DNA from: Vibrio artabrorum
Lineage (GTDB): Bacteria; Pseudomonadota; Gammaproteobacteria; Enterobacterales; Vibrionaceae
Reading direction: 5' to 3'
Assembly (NCBI RefSeq): GCF_024347295.1
Contig: NZ_AP025458.1
Coordinates: 2,480,001-2,544,000 of the forward strand
Length of the DNA: 64,000 nt
A program made the position numbers and the translations under genes. Positions 9,380-19,948 of the stretch are shown piece by piece (the first letter of the stretch is position 1; the number at the start of each line of letters is the position of its first letter). The notes under the pieces were generated by a model, which did not search any database, was not told the DNA's origin, and saw only the letters and a list, made by a program, of their open reading frames with translations.

Positions 9380-9396
9380 AAATGGTCTTACCATTT
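9380..9396. promoter_or_regulatory. Second GntR/PdhR-like palindrome
   Basis: AAATGGT-CTT-ACCATTT is a perfect 7+7 inverted repeat. It has the same TGGT-N3-ACCA core spacing as the main PdhR box and lies 137 bp further upstream. It could be an auxiliary operator for looping, or a site for another FadR-subfamily regulator. Confidence 0.5.
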
Positions 9397-9694
9397 ACAG
9401 GGGTTATACTTTTGGGCAGGAATCGTGTGAAAAAGTTTCAAGATAAAAATAATTTGTTTCAGAAAGATTAGCAGCACTTGTTTACAAATAGAACCAAGCG
9501 CACATTTAAGATGGGGTTTCTGTTCATAAGTTTTAATAAATGACGATTTGATAAGCGCGTCACTCTCTCTATTTGTAAAGGCTCTTCTCTCCACCACTTT
9601 CTTTACATCGCAACAACAAAAATGCACCAGTCATTATGCTAAGCGTTGACTATTCAGCGCCTAACAGCAGTAAGACTCTCTTCAAGGTAGAGAC
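9397..9694. other. Non-coding gap between the pdhR promoter region and ampD
   Basis: I see no supported gene here; a 79-codon minus-strand frame at 9388-9627 lacks a credible start, composition or family resemblance. GCGTTGACTATTCAGCGC near 9643 is an imperfect palindrome. Nothing else stands out. Confidence 0.5.
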
Positions 9695-10243
9695 TTAAAC
9701 CTTGAGATTTTTTTTAAACTTTTGCCAGTCGAACACCAAACCAGGATCGGTTTTACGCAGTGGTGCAATATATTGATGGCCAGTGATACGTTCCGTGGTG
9801 ATTTGAGGGAAAGTGGATACAATCGTTTCTGTTAATTGGGTCAGCGCTTGATACTGAAGCTCGCTATAAGCCACAAAATCACTGCCTTCCAGCTCAATGC
9901 CAATCGAATAATCATTGCACCTTTCACGCCCTGCAAAACTCGATTGGCCGGCGTGCCAAGCACGGTCAAGAAATGAGACAAACTGGACGACCTCACCATC
10001 ACGGCGAATCAAACAATGCGCAGAGACACCCATTTTGTGGATCACCTTAAAAAACGGATGCTCAGTGGGATCAAGTTTCCCCGTAAAAAACTGTTCAATA
10101 TAAGGTCCACCAAATTGGCTCGGAGGCAAACTAATATTGTGCACCACCAGCAGAGAGATATCGTCGATACTCGGTCTAGCATCAAAATATGGGGAAGGAA
10201 CATGCCGAGCGTTGTCGTACCATCCATTGGAGCAGATCATCAT
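9695..10243 (-). CDS. ampD: 1,6-anhydro-N-acetylmuramoyl-L-alanine amidase
   Basis: Cytoplasmic zinc amidase of peptidoglycan recycling; removes the stem peptide from anhydromuropeptides and so keeps AmpR-type beta-lactamase induction low. The 182-residue Amidase_2 protein shows the zinc ligands in VVHNISLPP (His35) and in TGHQYIAPLRKTDPG (a His and an Asp). It also has SAHCLIRRDGEVVQFV and the WHAGQSSFAGRERCNDYSIG stretch typical of AmpD. Two adjacent ATG codons (10243 and 10240) could serve as start. No signal peptide is present, as expected. It is divergent from nadC with a 134-bp gap, the usual gammaproteobacterial neighbour pair. Confidence 0.95.
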   Translation of the reverse strand: MMICSNGWYDNARHVPSPYFDARPSIDDISLLVVHNISLPPSQFGGPYIEQFFTGKLDPTEHPFFKVIHKMGVSAHCLIRRDGEVVQFVSFLDRAWHAGQSSFAGRERCNDYSIGIELEGSDFVAYSELQYQALTQLTETIVSTFPQITTERITGHQYIAPLRKTDPGLVFDWQKFKKNLKV

Positions 10244-10296
10244 CTGGGTCTCACTTTCTTTTCTGCTAGCACAATAAGATCTGGCCTTGCCTATAG

Positions 10297-11268
<972 letters not shown>

Positions 11269-11297
11269 TCAACTGAATAATAAATGATTTTCATATC

Positions 11298-11327
11298 AAA
11301 GCACGGTTGATGACCGTGCTTTTTTAT
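11298..11327 (+). terminator. Rho-independent terminator of nadC
   Basis: AAGCACGG / CCGTGCTT stem with a seven-base loop, then TTTTTATT, 31 bp after the nadC stop. Confidence 0.92.
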
Positions 11328-11521
11328 TGCCTGAATTATCAGTATTACAGCCGTTATTTAAGCTGATCGCATAATTTTGCGCGCTATATGAAACGCTACA
11401 CTAATAAATACCAAACCACTCGCGACCACACCTGAACACCATTCCACTTCCCTATTTCGACTTCTATTCTTTCTATCAACCAGTGCTTGCGCTACAACTA
11501 ACTCAACAATGGAATAGAACA

Positions 11522-11935
11522 ATGAAGAACAAAAAAAGAAAAACCAATCAGAAAGGTTTTACCTTAATTGAATTGATGATCGTGGTGGCGATCATTGGTG
11601 TGTTGTCAGCGATCGCAGTGCCTGCGTATAAAGATTACGTAACAAAAAGCCAAGCATCATCTGCATTGGCCACACTAAAATCTTTAGTTACACCAGCAGA
11701 ACTATTAATCCAGCAAGACGGGGCTATTAGTGGAGGTGCTAGTGCATTAGGTATTTCATCTGGTGCAAACACTCTAGGAGAAATCACCGCTTCAGGAACT
11801 TCGATTGCATTTACCTTCGATGAAGGGGCTCTGAATACTGGCGTTATTACGATTACACGTTCAGGCACGGGTTGGGCCTGCACTCGCAGTGCTAACACGA
11901 CACTTACAGGATTAGATCTAGAAGGCTGTGACTAA
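11522..11935 (+). CDS. pilA: Type IV major pilin PilA
   Basis: Structural subunit of a type IVa pilus, used in vibrios for attachment and DNA uptake. The ATG at 11522 gives 137 residues: a 12-residue basic leader ending KG, then the prepilin cleavage site before [16 protein letters not shown] and a hydrophobic helix with Glu at mature position 5. Two cysteines near the C-terminus (GWAC and GLDLEGCD) would form the usual D-loop disulfide. The globular part is short and low in charge, as for a highly variable surface protein. The upstream GTG/TTG-type starts would add an atypical leader. It overlaps pilB by 8 bp. Confidence 0.93.
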   Translation: MKNKKRKTNQKGFTLIELMIVVAIIGVLSAIAVPAYKDYVTKSQASSALATLKSLVTPAELLIQQDGAISGGASALGISSGANTLGEITASGTSIAFTFDEGALNTGVITITRSGTGWACTRSANTTLTGLDLEGCD

Positions 11936-13622
11936 TTTACCGACCAACCTCCCAACCGTTCTTCGTCAGGCTGATTTACTTAGCCTGACACAAGAACAAG
12001 CCGTGGCGGAACATGTACAAGCTTCAGGCATTTCGACGCCTGAAGCTTTACTCGTTCTCGATTTCTTCACTGGCGATTCCTTAGCAAGCAACATTAAAAC
12101 CATCTTCGGTTTACCGTTAGTACAACTCGTCAATACCGACTATGAAAGCTTGTGTGAACAATTAGGGCTTCGTGAACTGATCACTAAATATCGAGCTATC
12201 CCGATTTCCGTCTCTAACTCCACTCTGACACTCGCCTCCGCTGACCCGACCGATTTACTCGCAGAAGATGATTTTCGATTTGCGACCGGATTACAGATCG
12301 AATTGGTTGTCGCTAACTACTCTGAGCTGGAAGGCGCAATACGCAAACTGTATGGCCGTTCTATTTCCGGGCAAGACTCCAAGCGCAAAGAGATCAGCCA
12401 AGATGAACTCGCCAATCTGGTTGAGATCTCTGATGATGAGATCGCTTCTATTGAAGATCTTAGCCAAGACGACTCTCCGGTAAGCCGTTTTATCAATCAG
12501 ATACTGGTTGATGCGGTACGCAAGGGCGCATCCGATATCCATTTTGAGCCCTACGAAGAACACTATCGCGTGCGGCTGCGTTGCGATGGCATCCTCATAG
12601 AGACCCAGCAACCCGCTTCCCATTTAAGTCGCCGTTTATCAGCTCGCTTAAAGATTCTTGCTAAGCTGGATATTGCCGAACGCCGATTGCCTCAAGACGG
12701 TCGCATAAAGTTACGTTTAAACGACGACCTGGCGATTGATATGCGCGTGTCCACACTACCAACACTCTGGGGAGAAAAGATCGTACTGCGTCTTCTAGAC
12801 AGCAGCGCGGCCAATCTCGATATCGATAAACTCGGTTACAGCGAAGATCAAAAAGCACTCTATCTCAGCGCCTTAAAACGACCACAAGGGATGATTTTAA
12901 TGACCGGCCCAACCGGCAGCGGGAAAACCGTCTCCCTTTATACTGGCCTTCGTGTCCTCAACACCACGGAACGCAACATTTCAACAGCCGAAGATCCGGT
13001 CGAGATTAACCTATACGGCATCAATCAGGTTCAAGTGACGCCTAAAATCGGCTTTGGATTTGCTGAGGCACTGCGATCGTTTTTACGGCAAGATCCCGAT
13101 GTGGTGATGGTTGGTGAGATACGTGATTTAGAAACTGCAGAGATCGCGATCAAAGCCTCACAAACGGGACACTTAGTCCTTTCGACACTGCACACCAACT
13201 CCGCAGCAGAAACCGTCACTCGGCTCGCTCATATGGGAATAGAACCTTTTAATCTTGCTTCATCACTGAGCTTGATTATCGCGCAGAGATTAGCAAGACG
13301 ATTATGCCGCCATTGCAAAGTAACGGACGACTCCCCAGACATATTTTTACGCCACTCGATTCCTGACAACCAAACCATCTACAAAGCCAACCTTCAAGGG
13401 TGTAATGAGTGTAATCAAGGTTATTCCGGTCGAGTGGGTATCTACGAAGTGATGTTGTTTAGTGACCAGCTCAAAAGTAGCCTGATCGAAAAACCGGACG
13501 CGTTAACCATTGAACATTTGGCTCGCCGAGAAGGCATGAGAACGCTGCAAGAGTCCGGTCTGGATAAATTGCTTGAGGGCACCACCAGCTATCAAGAGCT
13601 ACAACGTGTTCTGTACCTATAA
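11928..13622 (+). CDS. pilB: Type IV pilus assembly ATPase PilB
   Basis: Hexameric cytoplasmic ATPase that powers pilus extension. The 564-residue protein has an N-terminal MshEN-like domain, then the secretion-ATPase core with Walker A GPTGSGKT, the Asp box around [24 protein letters not shown] (only part quoted here is needed: SDIHFEPY), Walker [16 protein letters not shown] and the His box [12 protein letters not shown] four-cysteine zinc site is visible as CRHC and CNEC. The start is GTG 11928 inside the end of pilA (8-bp overlap), so the two are translationally coupled. pilC follows after 14 bp. Confidence 0.95.
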   Translation: MTNLPTNLPTVLRQADLLSLTQEQAVAEHVQASGISTPEALLVLDFFTGDSLASNIKTIFGLPLVQLVNTDYESLCEQLGLRELITKYRAIPISVSNSTLTLASADPTDLLAEDDFRFATGLQIELVVANYSELEGAIRKLYGRSISGQDSKRKEISQDELANLVEISDDEIASIEDLSQDDSPVSRFINQILVDAVRKGASDIHFEPYEEHYRVRLRCDGILIETQQPASHLSRRLSARLKILAKLDIAERRLPQDGRIKLRLNDDLAIDMRVSTLPTLWGEKIVLRLLDSSAANLDIDKLGYSEDQKALYLSALKRPQGMILMTGPTGSGKTVSLYTGLRVLNTTERNISTAEDPVEINLYGINQVQVTPKIGFGFAEALRSFLRQDPDVVMVGEIRDLETAEIAIKASQTGHLVLSTLHTNSAAETVTRLAHMGIEPFNLASSLSLIIAQRLARRLCRHCKVTDDSPDIFLRHSIPDNQTIYKANLQGCNECNQGYSGRVGIYEVMLFSDQLKSSLIEKPDALTIEHLARREGMRTLQESGLDKLLEGTTSYQELQRVLYL

Positions 13623-13636
13623 TTCACGGAGTAAGA

Positions 13637-14866
13637 ATGAGTCGTAAAAGCAAACAATCAAAACTCAAAAACTACTATTGGAAGGGCATTAACAGCTCAG
13701 GCAAAAAGGTTTCTGGGCAAACTTTAGCACTCTCCGAATTAGAAGTCCGAGACAAGCTCAAAGATCAGCATATCCAAATAAAGAAAATTAAAAACAAAAA
13801 CATTTCAGCACTGACTCGTTTAACACATCGAGTCAAAACCAAAGACATCACAATCTTGACTCGCCAACTGGCGACCATGTTGGCGACTGGTGTGCCCATC
13901 GTACAAGCCATTAAACTGGTTTCAGACAATCACCGCAAAGCTGAAATGAAGTCGATTTTATCGCGCATCTGTAAAGGCGTTGAAGCGGGAACCCCGATTT
14001 CAAAAGCAATGCGAACCGCAAGCTGTCATTTTGATGATCTGTATACCGATTTAGTTGCGACAGGGGAACTCTCCGGCAACCTAGCACAAGTATTTGAACG
14101 TTTAGCAACCTATCGTGAAAAAAGTGAACAACTAAAATCTAAAGTTATCAAGGCGCTCATCTATCCCGCAATGGTTGTTGCGGTTGCCCTGATCGTTTCC
14201 TATTTAATGCTCACCATGGTCATCCCTGAATTTGAATCGATGTTTTCTGGCTTTGGCGCCGACCTACCCTGGTTCACTCAACAAGTACTCTATCTTTCCG
14301 ACTGGATGCAGGCTTATAGCCTCTATACCGCAGTGGGGATTGGGATAATCATTTTGTTTATCCATCAACTATGTCAACGCTCCCATTCCATGAAATTGTC
14401 TTTAAGCCGCCTCGGGTTGCGCTTCCCTATTCTCGGTGGAGTTTTAGCCAAAGCTTCTATCGCAAAATTCAGCCGGACGTTATCAACCAGCTTCAGCTCA
14501 GGGATTCCTATTCTAATGAGCCTCAAAACCACAGCCAAAACAGCAGGCAACCTGCATTATGAATCGGCCATCATTGAGGTTCACCGTGAGACCGCAGCAG
14601 GCATGCCGATGTACATTGCCATGCGCAATACCAATGCCTTCCCAGAAATGGTTTTGCAAATGGTGATGATAGGCGAAGAGTCGGGTAACCTCGATGATAT
14701 GCTCAATAAAGTGGCTTCTATTTACGAGTTTGAAGTCGACAACACCGTGGAAAATTTAGGCAAGATTTTAGAGCCACTGATCATCGTATTTTTAGGTACA
14801 GTGGTGGGGGGGCTTGTGGTCGCGATGTACTTACCGATCTTTAATCTTATGAGTGTGTTAGGATAG
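13637..14866 (+). CDS. pilC: Type IV pilus inner-membrane platform protein PilC
   Basis: Integral membrane protein that couples PilB to pilin assembly. The 409-residue protein carries two T2SSF repeats: the first includes [19 protein letters not shown], the second [16 protein letters not shown]. Hydrophobic helices lie at about residues 175-200, 220-245 and 380-405. GGAGTAAGA precedes the ATG at 13637. The gene is 14 bp after pilB and 67 bp before pilD. Confidence 0.95.
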   Translation: MSRKSKQSKLKNYYWKGINSSGKKVSGQTLALSELEVRDKLKDQHIQIKKIKNKNISALTRLTHRVKTKDITILTRQLATMLATGVPIVQAIKLVSDNHRKAEMKSILSRICKGVEAGTPISKAMRTASCHFDDLYTDLVATGELSGNLAQVFERLATYREKSEQLKSKVIKALIYPAMVVAVALIVSYLMLTMVIPEFESMFSGFGADLPWFTQQVLYLSDWMQAYSLYTAVGIGIIILFIHQLCQRSHSMKLSLSRLGLRFPILGGVLAKASIAKFSRTLSTSFSSGIPILMSLKTTAKTAGNLHYESAIIEVHRETAAGMPMYIAMRNTNAFPEMVLQMVMIGEESGNLDDMLNKVASIYEFEVDNTVENLGKILEPLIIVFLGTVVGGLVVAMYLPIFNLMSVLG

Positions 14867-14933
14867 CTAAAAGCAACTAAACACCCATGAGCAGCCTACC
14901 TCTGCTCACTCTGATTAAGTGGTAAAGGACACT

Positions 14934-15803
14934 ATGGAAGTATTTCACTACTATCCTTGGCTATTCCCCGTATTAGCTTTCATTTTTAGCCTGCTTATCG
15001 GCAGCTTTCTCAACGTCGTCATACACCGTTTACCGATCATGATGGAACGAGAATGGCAACAAGAGTGCTCGGAGTATTTCTCTCAATATAAAATTCCAGC
15101 ACCAGAGGGGAAGTTTAATCTCAGTATTCCTCGCTCTGCCTGCCCGAAATGCAAAACCCAATTAAGAATCGTCGACAACATTCCAGTCTTAAGTTGGTTG
15201 TTCTTAAAGGGTAAGTGCCACAGCTGTGCGAATCCAATCAGTGCTCGCTATCCTCTCGTCGAACTGCTTACGGCCATCCTTTGCACCGTTGTCGCTAGCC
15301 ACTTTGGTTTCAGTTACTACACTATTGCTTTGATATTTTTCACCTTCGCATTGATCAGTGCGACTTTCATCGATCTCGATACCATGCTATTACCGGATCA
15401 AATCACCTTACCTCTAATTTGGTCTGGTATCGCTTTAGCTCTGTTTGATGTCAGTCCCATATCACTTCAAGACTCTGTCGTTGGTGCAATGGCCGGCTAC
15501 CTAGCCCTATGGTCTGTGTATTGGCTGTTCAAACTACTCACAGGCAAAGAAGGCATGGGTTACGGTGACTTCAAACTCTTGGCCGCGCTTGGTGCATGGC
15601 TTGGTTGGCAATATCTACCCATGATCATTCTCTTGTCATCGCTTGTCGGACTTATTTTTGGGTTAATCCAACTTCGCTTAAAACAGCAAGGTATCGATAA
15701 AGCTTTCCCGTTTGGCCCCTATCTGGCGATCGCCGGTTGGGTAAGTCTATTGTGGGGTAATGACATTATGGGTTGGTATTTCACTTCGGTACTAGGACTT
15801 TAA
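14934..15803 (+). CDS. pilD: Prepilin peptidase / N-methyltransferase PilD
   Basis: Membrane aspartic protease that cleaves and N-methylates prepilins, usually also those of the type II secretion pseudopilus. Visible are [16 protein letters not shown] near the N-terminus, the cytoplasmic zinc motif CPKC ... CHSC, and the two catalytic aspartates in [12 protein letters not shown] and [16 protein letters not shown]. About eight transmembrane segments. AAAGGA at 14924-14929 favours the ATG at 14934 (289 residues) over a GTG five codons upstream. The coaE start lies 2 bp after its stop. Confidence 0.95.
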   Translation: MEVFHYYPWLFPVLAFIFSLLIGSFLNVVIHRLPIMMEREWQQECSEYFSQYKIPAPEGKFNLSIPRSACPKCKTQLRIVDNIPVLSWLFLKGKCHSCANPISARYPLVELLTAILCTVVASHFGFSYYTIALIFFTFALISATFIDLDTMLLPDQITLPLIWSGIALALFDVSPISLQDSVVGAMAGYLALWSVYWLFKLLTGKEGMGYGDFKLLAALGAWLGWQYLPMIILLSSLVGLIFGLIQLRLKQQGIDKAFPFGPYLAIAGWVSLLWGNDIMGWYFTSVLGL

Positions 15804-15805
15804 GT

Positions 15806-16420
15806 ATGGCAATCATTATCGGATTAAGCGGTGGCATCGCCAGCGGTAAAACCACCGTCGCTAACCTCTTCAATCAACACTTTAATATTGATATTGTCGA
15901 TGCTGATATTGTGGCGCGTGAAGTAGTCGCACTAGGCAGCGAGGGTCTCAAACAGATTGTCGCTCACTTTGGTGAAGAGATATTGCTTGAAGATAGGACG
16001 CTAAACCGCTCTAAACTGCGTGAAGTGATCTTCTCTGAACCCAACGAGAAGCAGTGGCTCAATGATCTTCTTCATCCGATGATCCGCGACAAAATTAACA
16101 GTGACCTGTCTAAAGTGACTTCGCCTTATGCTTTATTAGTCGCACCGCTATTGGTTGAAAATCAAATGCAAGGCATGGCCGATCGCGTTTTGATCGTGGA
16201 TGTGCCCACAGAAGTGCAAATAGAACGAACCATGAGTCGCGACAATGTTTCTAGAGAACAGGTGATTGCCATTTTAAAATCGCAGGCTTCAAGAGAGCAA
16301 CGCTTGGCCGTTGCAAATGACGTGATTGAAAACCATACTAAAAACCATGAACTTTTGCCTCAAATCACAGATTTACACCAAAAGTATGTGGCATTAAGTA
16401 CCATAGATAGGTCAGAATAG
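15806..16420 (+). CDS. coaE: Dephospho-CoA kinase
   Basis: Last step of coenzyme A synthesis: phosphorylates dephospho-CoA on the 3' hydroxyl. The P-loop GLSGGIASGKTTVAN sits at the N-terminus, and DADIVAREVV and HPMIRDKI are family motifs. From ATG 15806 the product is 204 residues, the usual length. The longer frame from 15773 would overlap pilD and is not needed. It lies in the conserved pilBCD-coaE-zapD-yacG cluster. Confidence 0.95.
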   Translation: MAIIIGLSGGIASGKTTVANLFNQHFNIDIVDADIVAREVVALGSEGLKQIVAHFGEEILLEDRTLNRSKLREVIFSEPNEKQWLNDLLHPMIRDKINSDLSKVTSPYALLVAPLLVENQMQGMADRVLIVDVPTEVQIERTMSRDNVSREQVIAILKSQASREQRLAVANDVIENHTKNHELLPQITDLHQKYVALSTIDRSE

Positions 16421-16446
16421 ATGTATATTGAAGAAAGGTTTGCTTG

Positions 16447-17187
16447 ATGATCTCCCATAAGTTTGAACATCCTCTAAATGAAAAAACACGAATCTACTTA
16501 AGAGTTGAATCGCTCTTGAGGCAACTTCACCTATCTTCTACATTTTCCGATGCTCAACAGTATCAACTCTTTTTCCGCTCTATTTTTGATCTGGTTGAAA
16601 TTTTTGAACAGATTCAACTCAAAAGCGAACTCGCAAAAGATATTGAGAAACAACGTCTAACCTACAAAAGCTGGTTAAACGTTGAAGGCGTTGATCAAGA
16701 GATGCTAACGTCATTGCTTAATGATGTGGGTAACATATATCGCAATCTCATGCAGGCAGAGCGTTTTGGGCAATCACTCAAAGAAGATCGTTTCCTGAGT
16801 GCCATTCGTCAACGTTTTAATCTACCTGGTGGCTCATGTTGTTTTGATCTACCCGCATTACATTATTGGCTGCATCTGCCCCTCGAGAAAAAAATGAGAG
16901 ATGCTAAAACATGGATGGATAGCCTGCAGCCTTTGTATGAAGCACTCACGCTTTGGCTAAAGCTAACCAGAGAAACTGGCCACCTTAAAGGTCAAATTGC
17001 TCGAGTAGGATTTTTCCAGAGCGATGCTGACGAAGCAAATATCCTTCGCCTGTCCATCCCTATGCACTATGGCGCTTATCCCATGATTTCGGGGCATAAA
17101 AACCGTTTTGCCATCAAGTTCATCAGCTTTGAAACAGGGCAAGCCTGCACTCAAGATATCGAATTTGAGTTGGCTATCTGCACCTAA
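16447..17187 (+). CDS. zapD: Cell division protein ZapD
   Basis: FtsZ-binding protein that bundles FtsZ filaments and supports Z-ring assembly. The 246-residue soluble protein begins [21 protein letters not shown] and contains [20 protein letters not shown], both characteristic of ZapD/YacF. GAAAGG lies about eight bases before the ATG. It sits 26 bp after coaE and before yacG, the standard order. Confidence 0.94.
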   Translation: MISHKFEHPLNEKTRIYLRVESLLRQLHLSSTFSDAQQYQLFFRSIFDLVEIFEQIQLKSELAKDIEKQRLTYKSWLNVEGVDQEMLTSLLNDVGNIYRNLMQAERFGQSLKEDRFLSAIRQRFNLPGGSCCFDLPALHYWLHLPLEKKMRDAKTWMDSLQPLYEALTLWLKLTRETGHLKGQIARVGFFQSDADEANILRLSIPMHYGAYPMISGHKNRFAIKFISFETGQACTQDIEFELAICT

Positions 17188-17267
17188 TGAATGCCCTTTT
17201 ATCGCTTGCTTGAGTCGTCACTCAAGCCTAAATTAACTGTTATTCCACCTTCAAGTTAAGAATCACT

Positions 17268-17465
17268 ATGTCGAAGAAAATCACCATCGTTAAATGCCCT
17301 CAATGTAAGACTGATGTTGAGTGGGGTGAGCAAAGCCCATATCGCCCATTTTGTAGCAAGCAGTGTCAAATGATTGATTTCGGCGAATGGGCAGACGAAG
17401 AAAACAGCATCGCAGGCGCACCTGATATGTCAGATAGCGATGGTTGGTCAGAAGATCCGTACTAG
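17268..17465 (+). CDS. yacG: DNA gyrase inhibitor / zinc-binding protein YacG
   Basis: Small zinc protein (65 residues) known in E. coli to bind GyrB and inhibit gyrase. Four cysteines form the zinc site: CPQC and CSKQC (Cys at the start and end of the latter). The acidic C-terminus ends SDGWSEDPY. It is 80 bp after zapD and followed by a hairpin with a T run. Confidence 0.92.
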   Translation: MSKKITIVKCPQCKTDVEWGEQSPYRPFCSKQCQMIDFGEWADEENSIAGAPDMSDSDGWSEDPY

Positions 17466-17487
17466 GCCGAGTCGCGAGTAAATTTTG

Positions 17488-17518
17488 AAGGGTTAGCGTT
17501 TAACGTCGACCCTTTTTT
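17488..17518 (+). terminator. Rho-independent terminator after yacG
   Basis: AAGGGT / ACCCTT stem enclosing an inner CGTT / AACG stem, followed by TTTTTTATT. It closes the pilA-yacG region. Confidence 0.8.
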
Positions 17519-17542
17519 ATTGCCTATAATACTGCACTAATG

Positions 17543-17649
17543 GAGATTCCCTACTCCTTCCTTCGTCAGTCTAGGGAATGACGGTTAAATATGAGTTTCG
17601 CTTTGGTCCGTCATCCTCAAGAGCGAGGGACGAGCGAGTTGGGAATCTC
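17543..17649. repeat. Dispersed 107-bp element with terminal inverted repeats
   Basis: The element begins GAGATTCCCTACTC and ends GAGTTGGGAATCTC, which are inverted repeats matching at 13 of 14 positions. The left 42 bases match the start of each unit of the array at 1350-1926. The right half matches 1996-2037. Internally it has CGTCA ... TGACG and GTCATCCTCAAGAGCGAGGGACGAG hairpins. It has no coding capacity, so it resembles a REP- or MITE-like palindromic element mobilised in trans, if at all. Confidence 0.85.
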
Positions 17650-17678
17650 TTACCTGCGAAGCTCTAATTAGCAGGCAC

Positions 17679-17709
17679 AAAAAAGCGGAGCCTAATGGCT
17701 CCGCTTTTA
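17679..17709 (-). terminator. Terminator of the rpsP-rimM-trmD-rplS operon
   Basis: AAAGCGGAGCC / GGCTCCGCTTT, an 11-pair stem with TAAT loop. It is flanked by a run of A on the left (T on the minus strand), 21 bp past the rplS stop. It may work in both directions. Confidence 0.92.
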
Positions 17710-17729
17710 TCGATAGAATGCAAAAAGAA

Positions 17730-18083
17730 TTACTTTTTAGTAAGTTTCTCTTTAATACGAGCTGACTTACCAGAACGCTCACGTAGGTAGTACAACTTGG
17801 CACGACGTACTGCACCACGGCGTTTAACTTCGATGCTATCAACCATTGGAGAGTGAGTTTGGAACGCACGCTCTACGCCTTCACCGTTCGAGATCTTACG
17901 AACTGTGAATGCAGAGTGTAGACCACGGTTACGAATAGCGATTACAACGCCTTCGAAAGCCTGTAGACGCTCACGGTCACCTTCTTTTACCTTAACCTGA
18001 ACTACAACAGTGTCACCTGGTGCGAATTTAGGAAGGTCTGATTTTAGTTGCTCTTCTTCAAGAGCCTTGATGATGTTGCTCAT
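17730..18083 (-). CDS. rplS: 50S ribosomal protein L19
   Basis: Ribosomal protein at the 30S-50S interface. The 117-residue product begins [14 protein letters not shown] and has [27 protein letters not shown] sequence, then [19 protein letters not shown] near the basic end. Last gene of the conserved rpsP-rimM-trmD-rplS operon, 59 bp after trmD. Confidence 0.97.
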   Translation of the reverse strand: MSNIIKALEEEQLKSDLPKFAPGDTVVVQVKVKEGDRERLQAFEGVVIAIRNRGLHSAFTVRKISNGEGVERAFQTHSPMVDSIEVKRRGAVRRAKLYYLRERSGKSARIKEKLTKK

Positions 18084-18142
18084 TTGTATAAATTCCTAGA
18101 ATAAACTGATACTAAATTTAATAGGTTACTGCTTGCTTTTCG

Positions 18143-18883
18143 TTAAGAGCGTTGCTCTTTAATGAATTCAGCCAGTAATTGTTCCTGTTCGTCAGTCAGA
18201 GCTAGGTTTTCCAGGAGCTCTGGTCTTCTTAGCCAAGTTCGGCCCAACGATTGTTTTAATCGCCAGCGACGAATGTCCTTATGGTTTCCAGACTTGAGTA
18301 CCGATGGCACATCTTTATCGTCTAGCACCTCAGGGCGCGTATAATGGGGGCAATCGAGCAAACCATTGGCAAAAGAATCTTCTTCTGCTGAAGCGAAATC
18401 TCCAAGTACACCCGGAACAAACCGAGAGACTGAATCAATCAACGTCATGGCTGGCAGTTCGCCACCCGTCATCACAAAATCTCCAATCGACCATTCTTCA
18501 TCGACTTCAGATTGAATAATGCGCTCATCTACCCCTTCATAGCGACCACAAATAAGAAGCAAGTTCTCGTTTGTTGCCAACTCTTCAACACCTTTCTGGT
18601 CGAGTTTACGACCTTGAGGTGAAAGATAGATAACTTTCGTCTTTCCCGGTGCTGCTTGCTTGGCTGTTTGGATAGCATCGCGCAAAGGCTGAACCATCAT
18701 TAACATGCCAGGACCACCACCGTAAGGTCTATCATCAACAGTGCGATGTTTATCATGAGTGAAATCGCGAGGATTCCATGTCTCAATAGATAAAAGACCT
18801 TTTTTAACCGCTTGACCTGTTACTCCAAAATCAGTAACAGAACGGAACATTTCAGGAAACAGGCTAATAATGCCAACCCACAT
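18143..18883 (-). CDS. trmD: tRNA (guanine-N1-)-methyltransferase
   Basis: Makes m1G37 in tRNAs to prevent +1 frameshifting. The 246-residue SPOUT-fold enzyme begins [13 protein letters not shown]. It carries [16 protein letters not shown], the SAM-binding knot [14 protein letters not shown] and the [15 protein letters not shown] segment. Length and position after rimM are standard. Confidence 0.97.
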   Translation of the reverse strand: MWVGIISLFPEMFRSVTDFGVTGQAVKKGLLSIETWNPRDFTHDKHRTVDDRPYGGGPGMLMMVQPLRDAIQTAKQAAPGKTKVIYLSPQGRKLDQKGVEELATNENLLLICGRYEGVDERIIQSEVDEEWSIGDFVMTGGELPAMTLIDSVSRFVPGVLGDFASAEEDSFANGLLDCPHYTRPEVLDDKDVPSVLKSGNHKDIRRWRLKQSLGRTWLRRPELLENLALTDEQEQLLAEFIKEQRS

Positions 18884-18909
18884 GTGTTCTCTCGCTCTGT
18901 AATTAGGAG

Positions 18910-19464
18910 TTAGAATCCAGGATCCCAGTCAACTTCGATCCGGCGAGCTTCGCGATCAACTTTCTTGATCACTTGCTCTTCAAGGTACGGTACTAACCGT
19001 TCCTTTTGGCCAAAAGCATCTTTAAGATTTGCTTTTATTACTAGAACATCGTTCGAGCCAGTTTCTAATAGGTCAGTGACCTCACCAAGGTCGTAACCTT
19101 TAGTGGTAAAAACTTGCATACCGAACAATTCACGCCAGTAGAATTCATCTTCTGACAATTCAGGTAACGAAGCAGGGTCAATAGCAATTTCAAAGTTAGT
19201 CATCAGTTGCGCGTCTTCACGAACATCTAATCCCGCTAGCTTACATACATAGCCTTGACCATGACGTTTCCAGCTCTCAACTTTATACTCAACCCACTCG
19301 CCCTTGATCTTTATATACCAAGGACTGTAATCAAATATGCTTTCAGCATTGTCTGTGTAGGAGAACACTTTAAGCCAGCCACGAATACCATAGGTAGACC
19401 CAAGTTTACCCATGACAATTCTTTCGTTTTGCTTGCTCATAGTTTCTTTACCCTTCATCGACAT
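18910..19464 (-). CDS. rimM: 16S rRNA processing protein RimM
   Basis: Assembly factor that binds ribosomal protein S19 during maturation of the 30S head. The 184-residue protein has [32 protein letters not shown] and the PRC-barrel part with [21 protein letters not shown]. It ends IEVDWDPGF as in E. coli. In-frame ATGs at 19458 and 19440 are alternatives; the last has AAGG upstream and would give 176 residues. Confidence 0.95.
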   Translation of the reverse strand: MSMKGKETMSKQNERIVMGKLGSTYGIRGWLKVFSYTDNAESIFDYSPWYIKIKGEWVEYKVESWKRHGQGYVCKLAGLDVREDAQLMTNFEIAIDPASLPELSEDEFYWRELFGMQVFTTKGYDLGEVTDLLETGSNDVLVIKANLKDAFGQKERLVPYLEEQVIKKVDREARRIEVDWDPGF

Positions 19465-19487
19465 AAGCTATTTCTCTTAAAAAAGAA

Positions 19488-19736
19488 TTAAGCCGCTTTT
19501 TGAGCGTCTTTAACTAGCTTAGCTACGCGGTCAGATAGAGATGCGCCTTGACCAACCCAGTGGTTAACGCGATCTAGGTCTAGACGTAGACCTTCTTCTT
19601 GACCTTGAGCAGTAGGGTTAAAGAAACCTACTTTCTCGATGAAACGGCCAGTTGCAGAGTTACGGCTATCCGCAACTACGATTTGATAAAATGGGCGCTT
19701 CTTTGCACCGTGACGTGCCAAACGAATGGTTACCAT
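19488..19736 (-). CDS. rpsP: 30S ribosomal protein S16
   Basis: Primary 30S assembly protein, 82 residues, beginning [19 protein letters not shown] with [20 protein letters not shown]. First gene of the operon, preceded on the minus strand by AAGAGGACGAC. Confidence 0.97.
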   Translation of the reverse strand: MVTIRLARHGAKKRPFYQIVVADSRNSATGRFIEKVGFFNPTAQGQEEGLRLDLDRVNHWVGQGASLSDRVAKLVKDAQKAA

Positions 19737-19770
19737 GTCGTCCTCTTTGCTTTCTTAATAAAATAATTAA

Positions 19771-19797
19771 CCCCAAGTATAAGTAAATAGCTTGGGG
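19771..19797. other. Hairpin upstream of rpsP
   Basis: CCCCAAG / CTTGGGG, seven pairs around a 13-base loop, 35 bp before the rpsP start and so probably in its leader mRNA. It could be an element of the S16 leader or part of a transcription-pausing site. No known leader class is recognised. Confidence 0.45.
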
Positions 19798-19814
19798 TCT
19801 CGTGCCAAATTAAA

Positions 19815-19843
19815 GCCCCGGAATTTTACTCTTATTCCGGGGC
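19815..19843 (-). terminator. Hairpin between ffh and rpsP
   Basis: GCCCCGGAAT / ATTCCGGGGC, a perfect ten-pair stem with a nine-base loop, about 105 bp beyond the ffh stop. On the minus strand it is followed by TTTAATTT, so it is a probable ffh terminator upstream of the rpsP promoter. Confidence 0.65.
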
Positions 19844-19948
19844 AATGCAAGGGCTTTAGCCATTTTTTCACCAACATAGCCATCGCACACTTTCTGTGAT
19901 GCGGCTAACACTATGAAAAGTAACGTAGCTAAAGCTTACATTTGTAGG

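Noticed and set aside
9388..9627. 79-codon minus-strand frame upstream of pdhR
   Set aside because: It overlaps the second palindrome, has odd composition and no recognisable domain.
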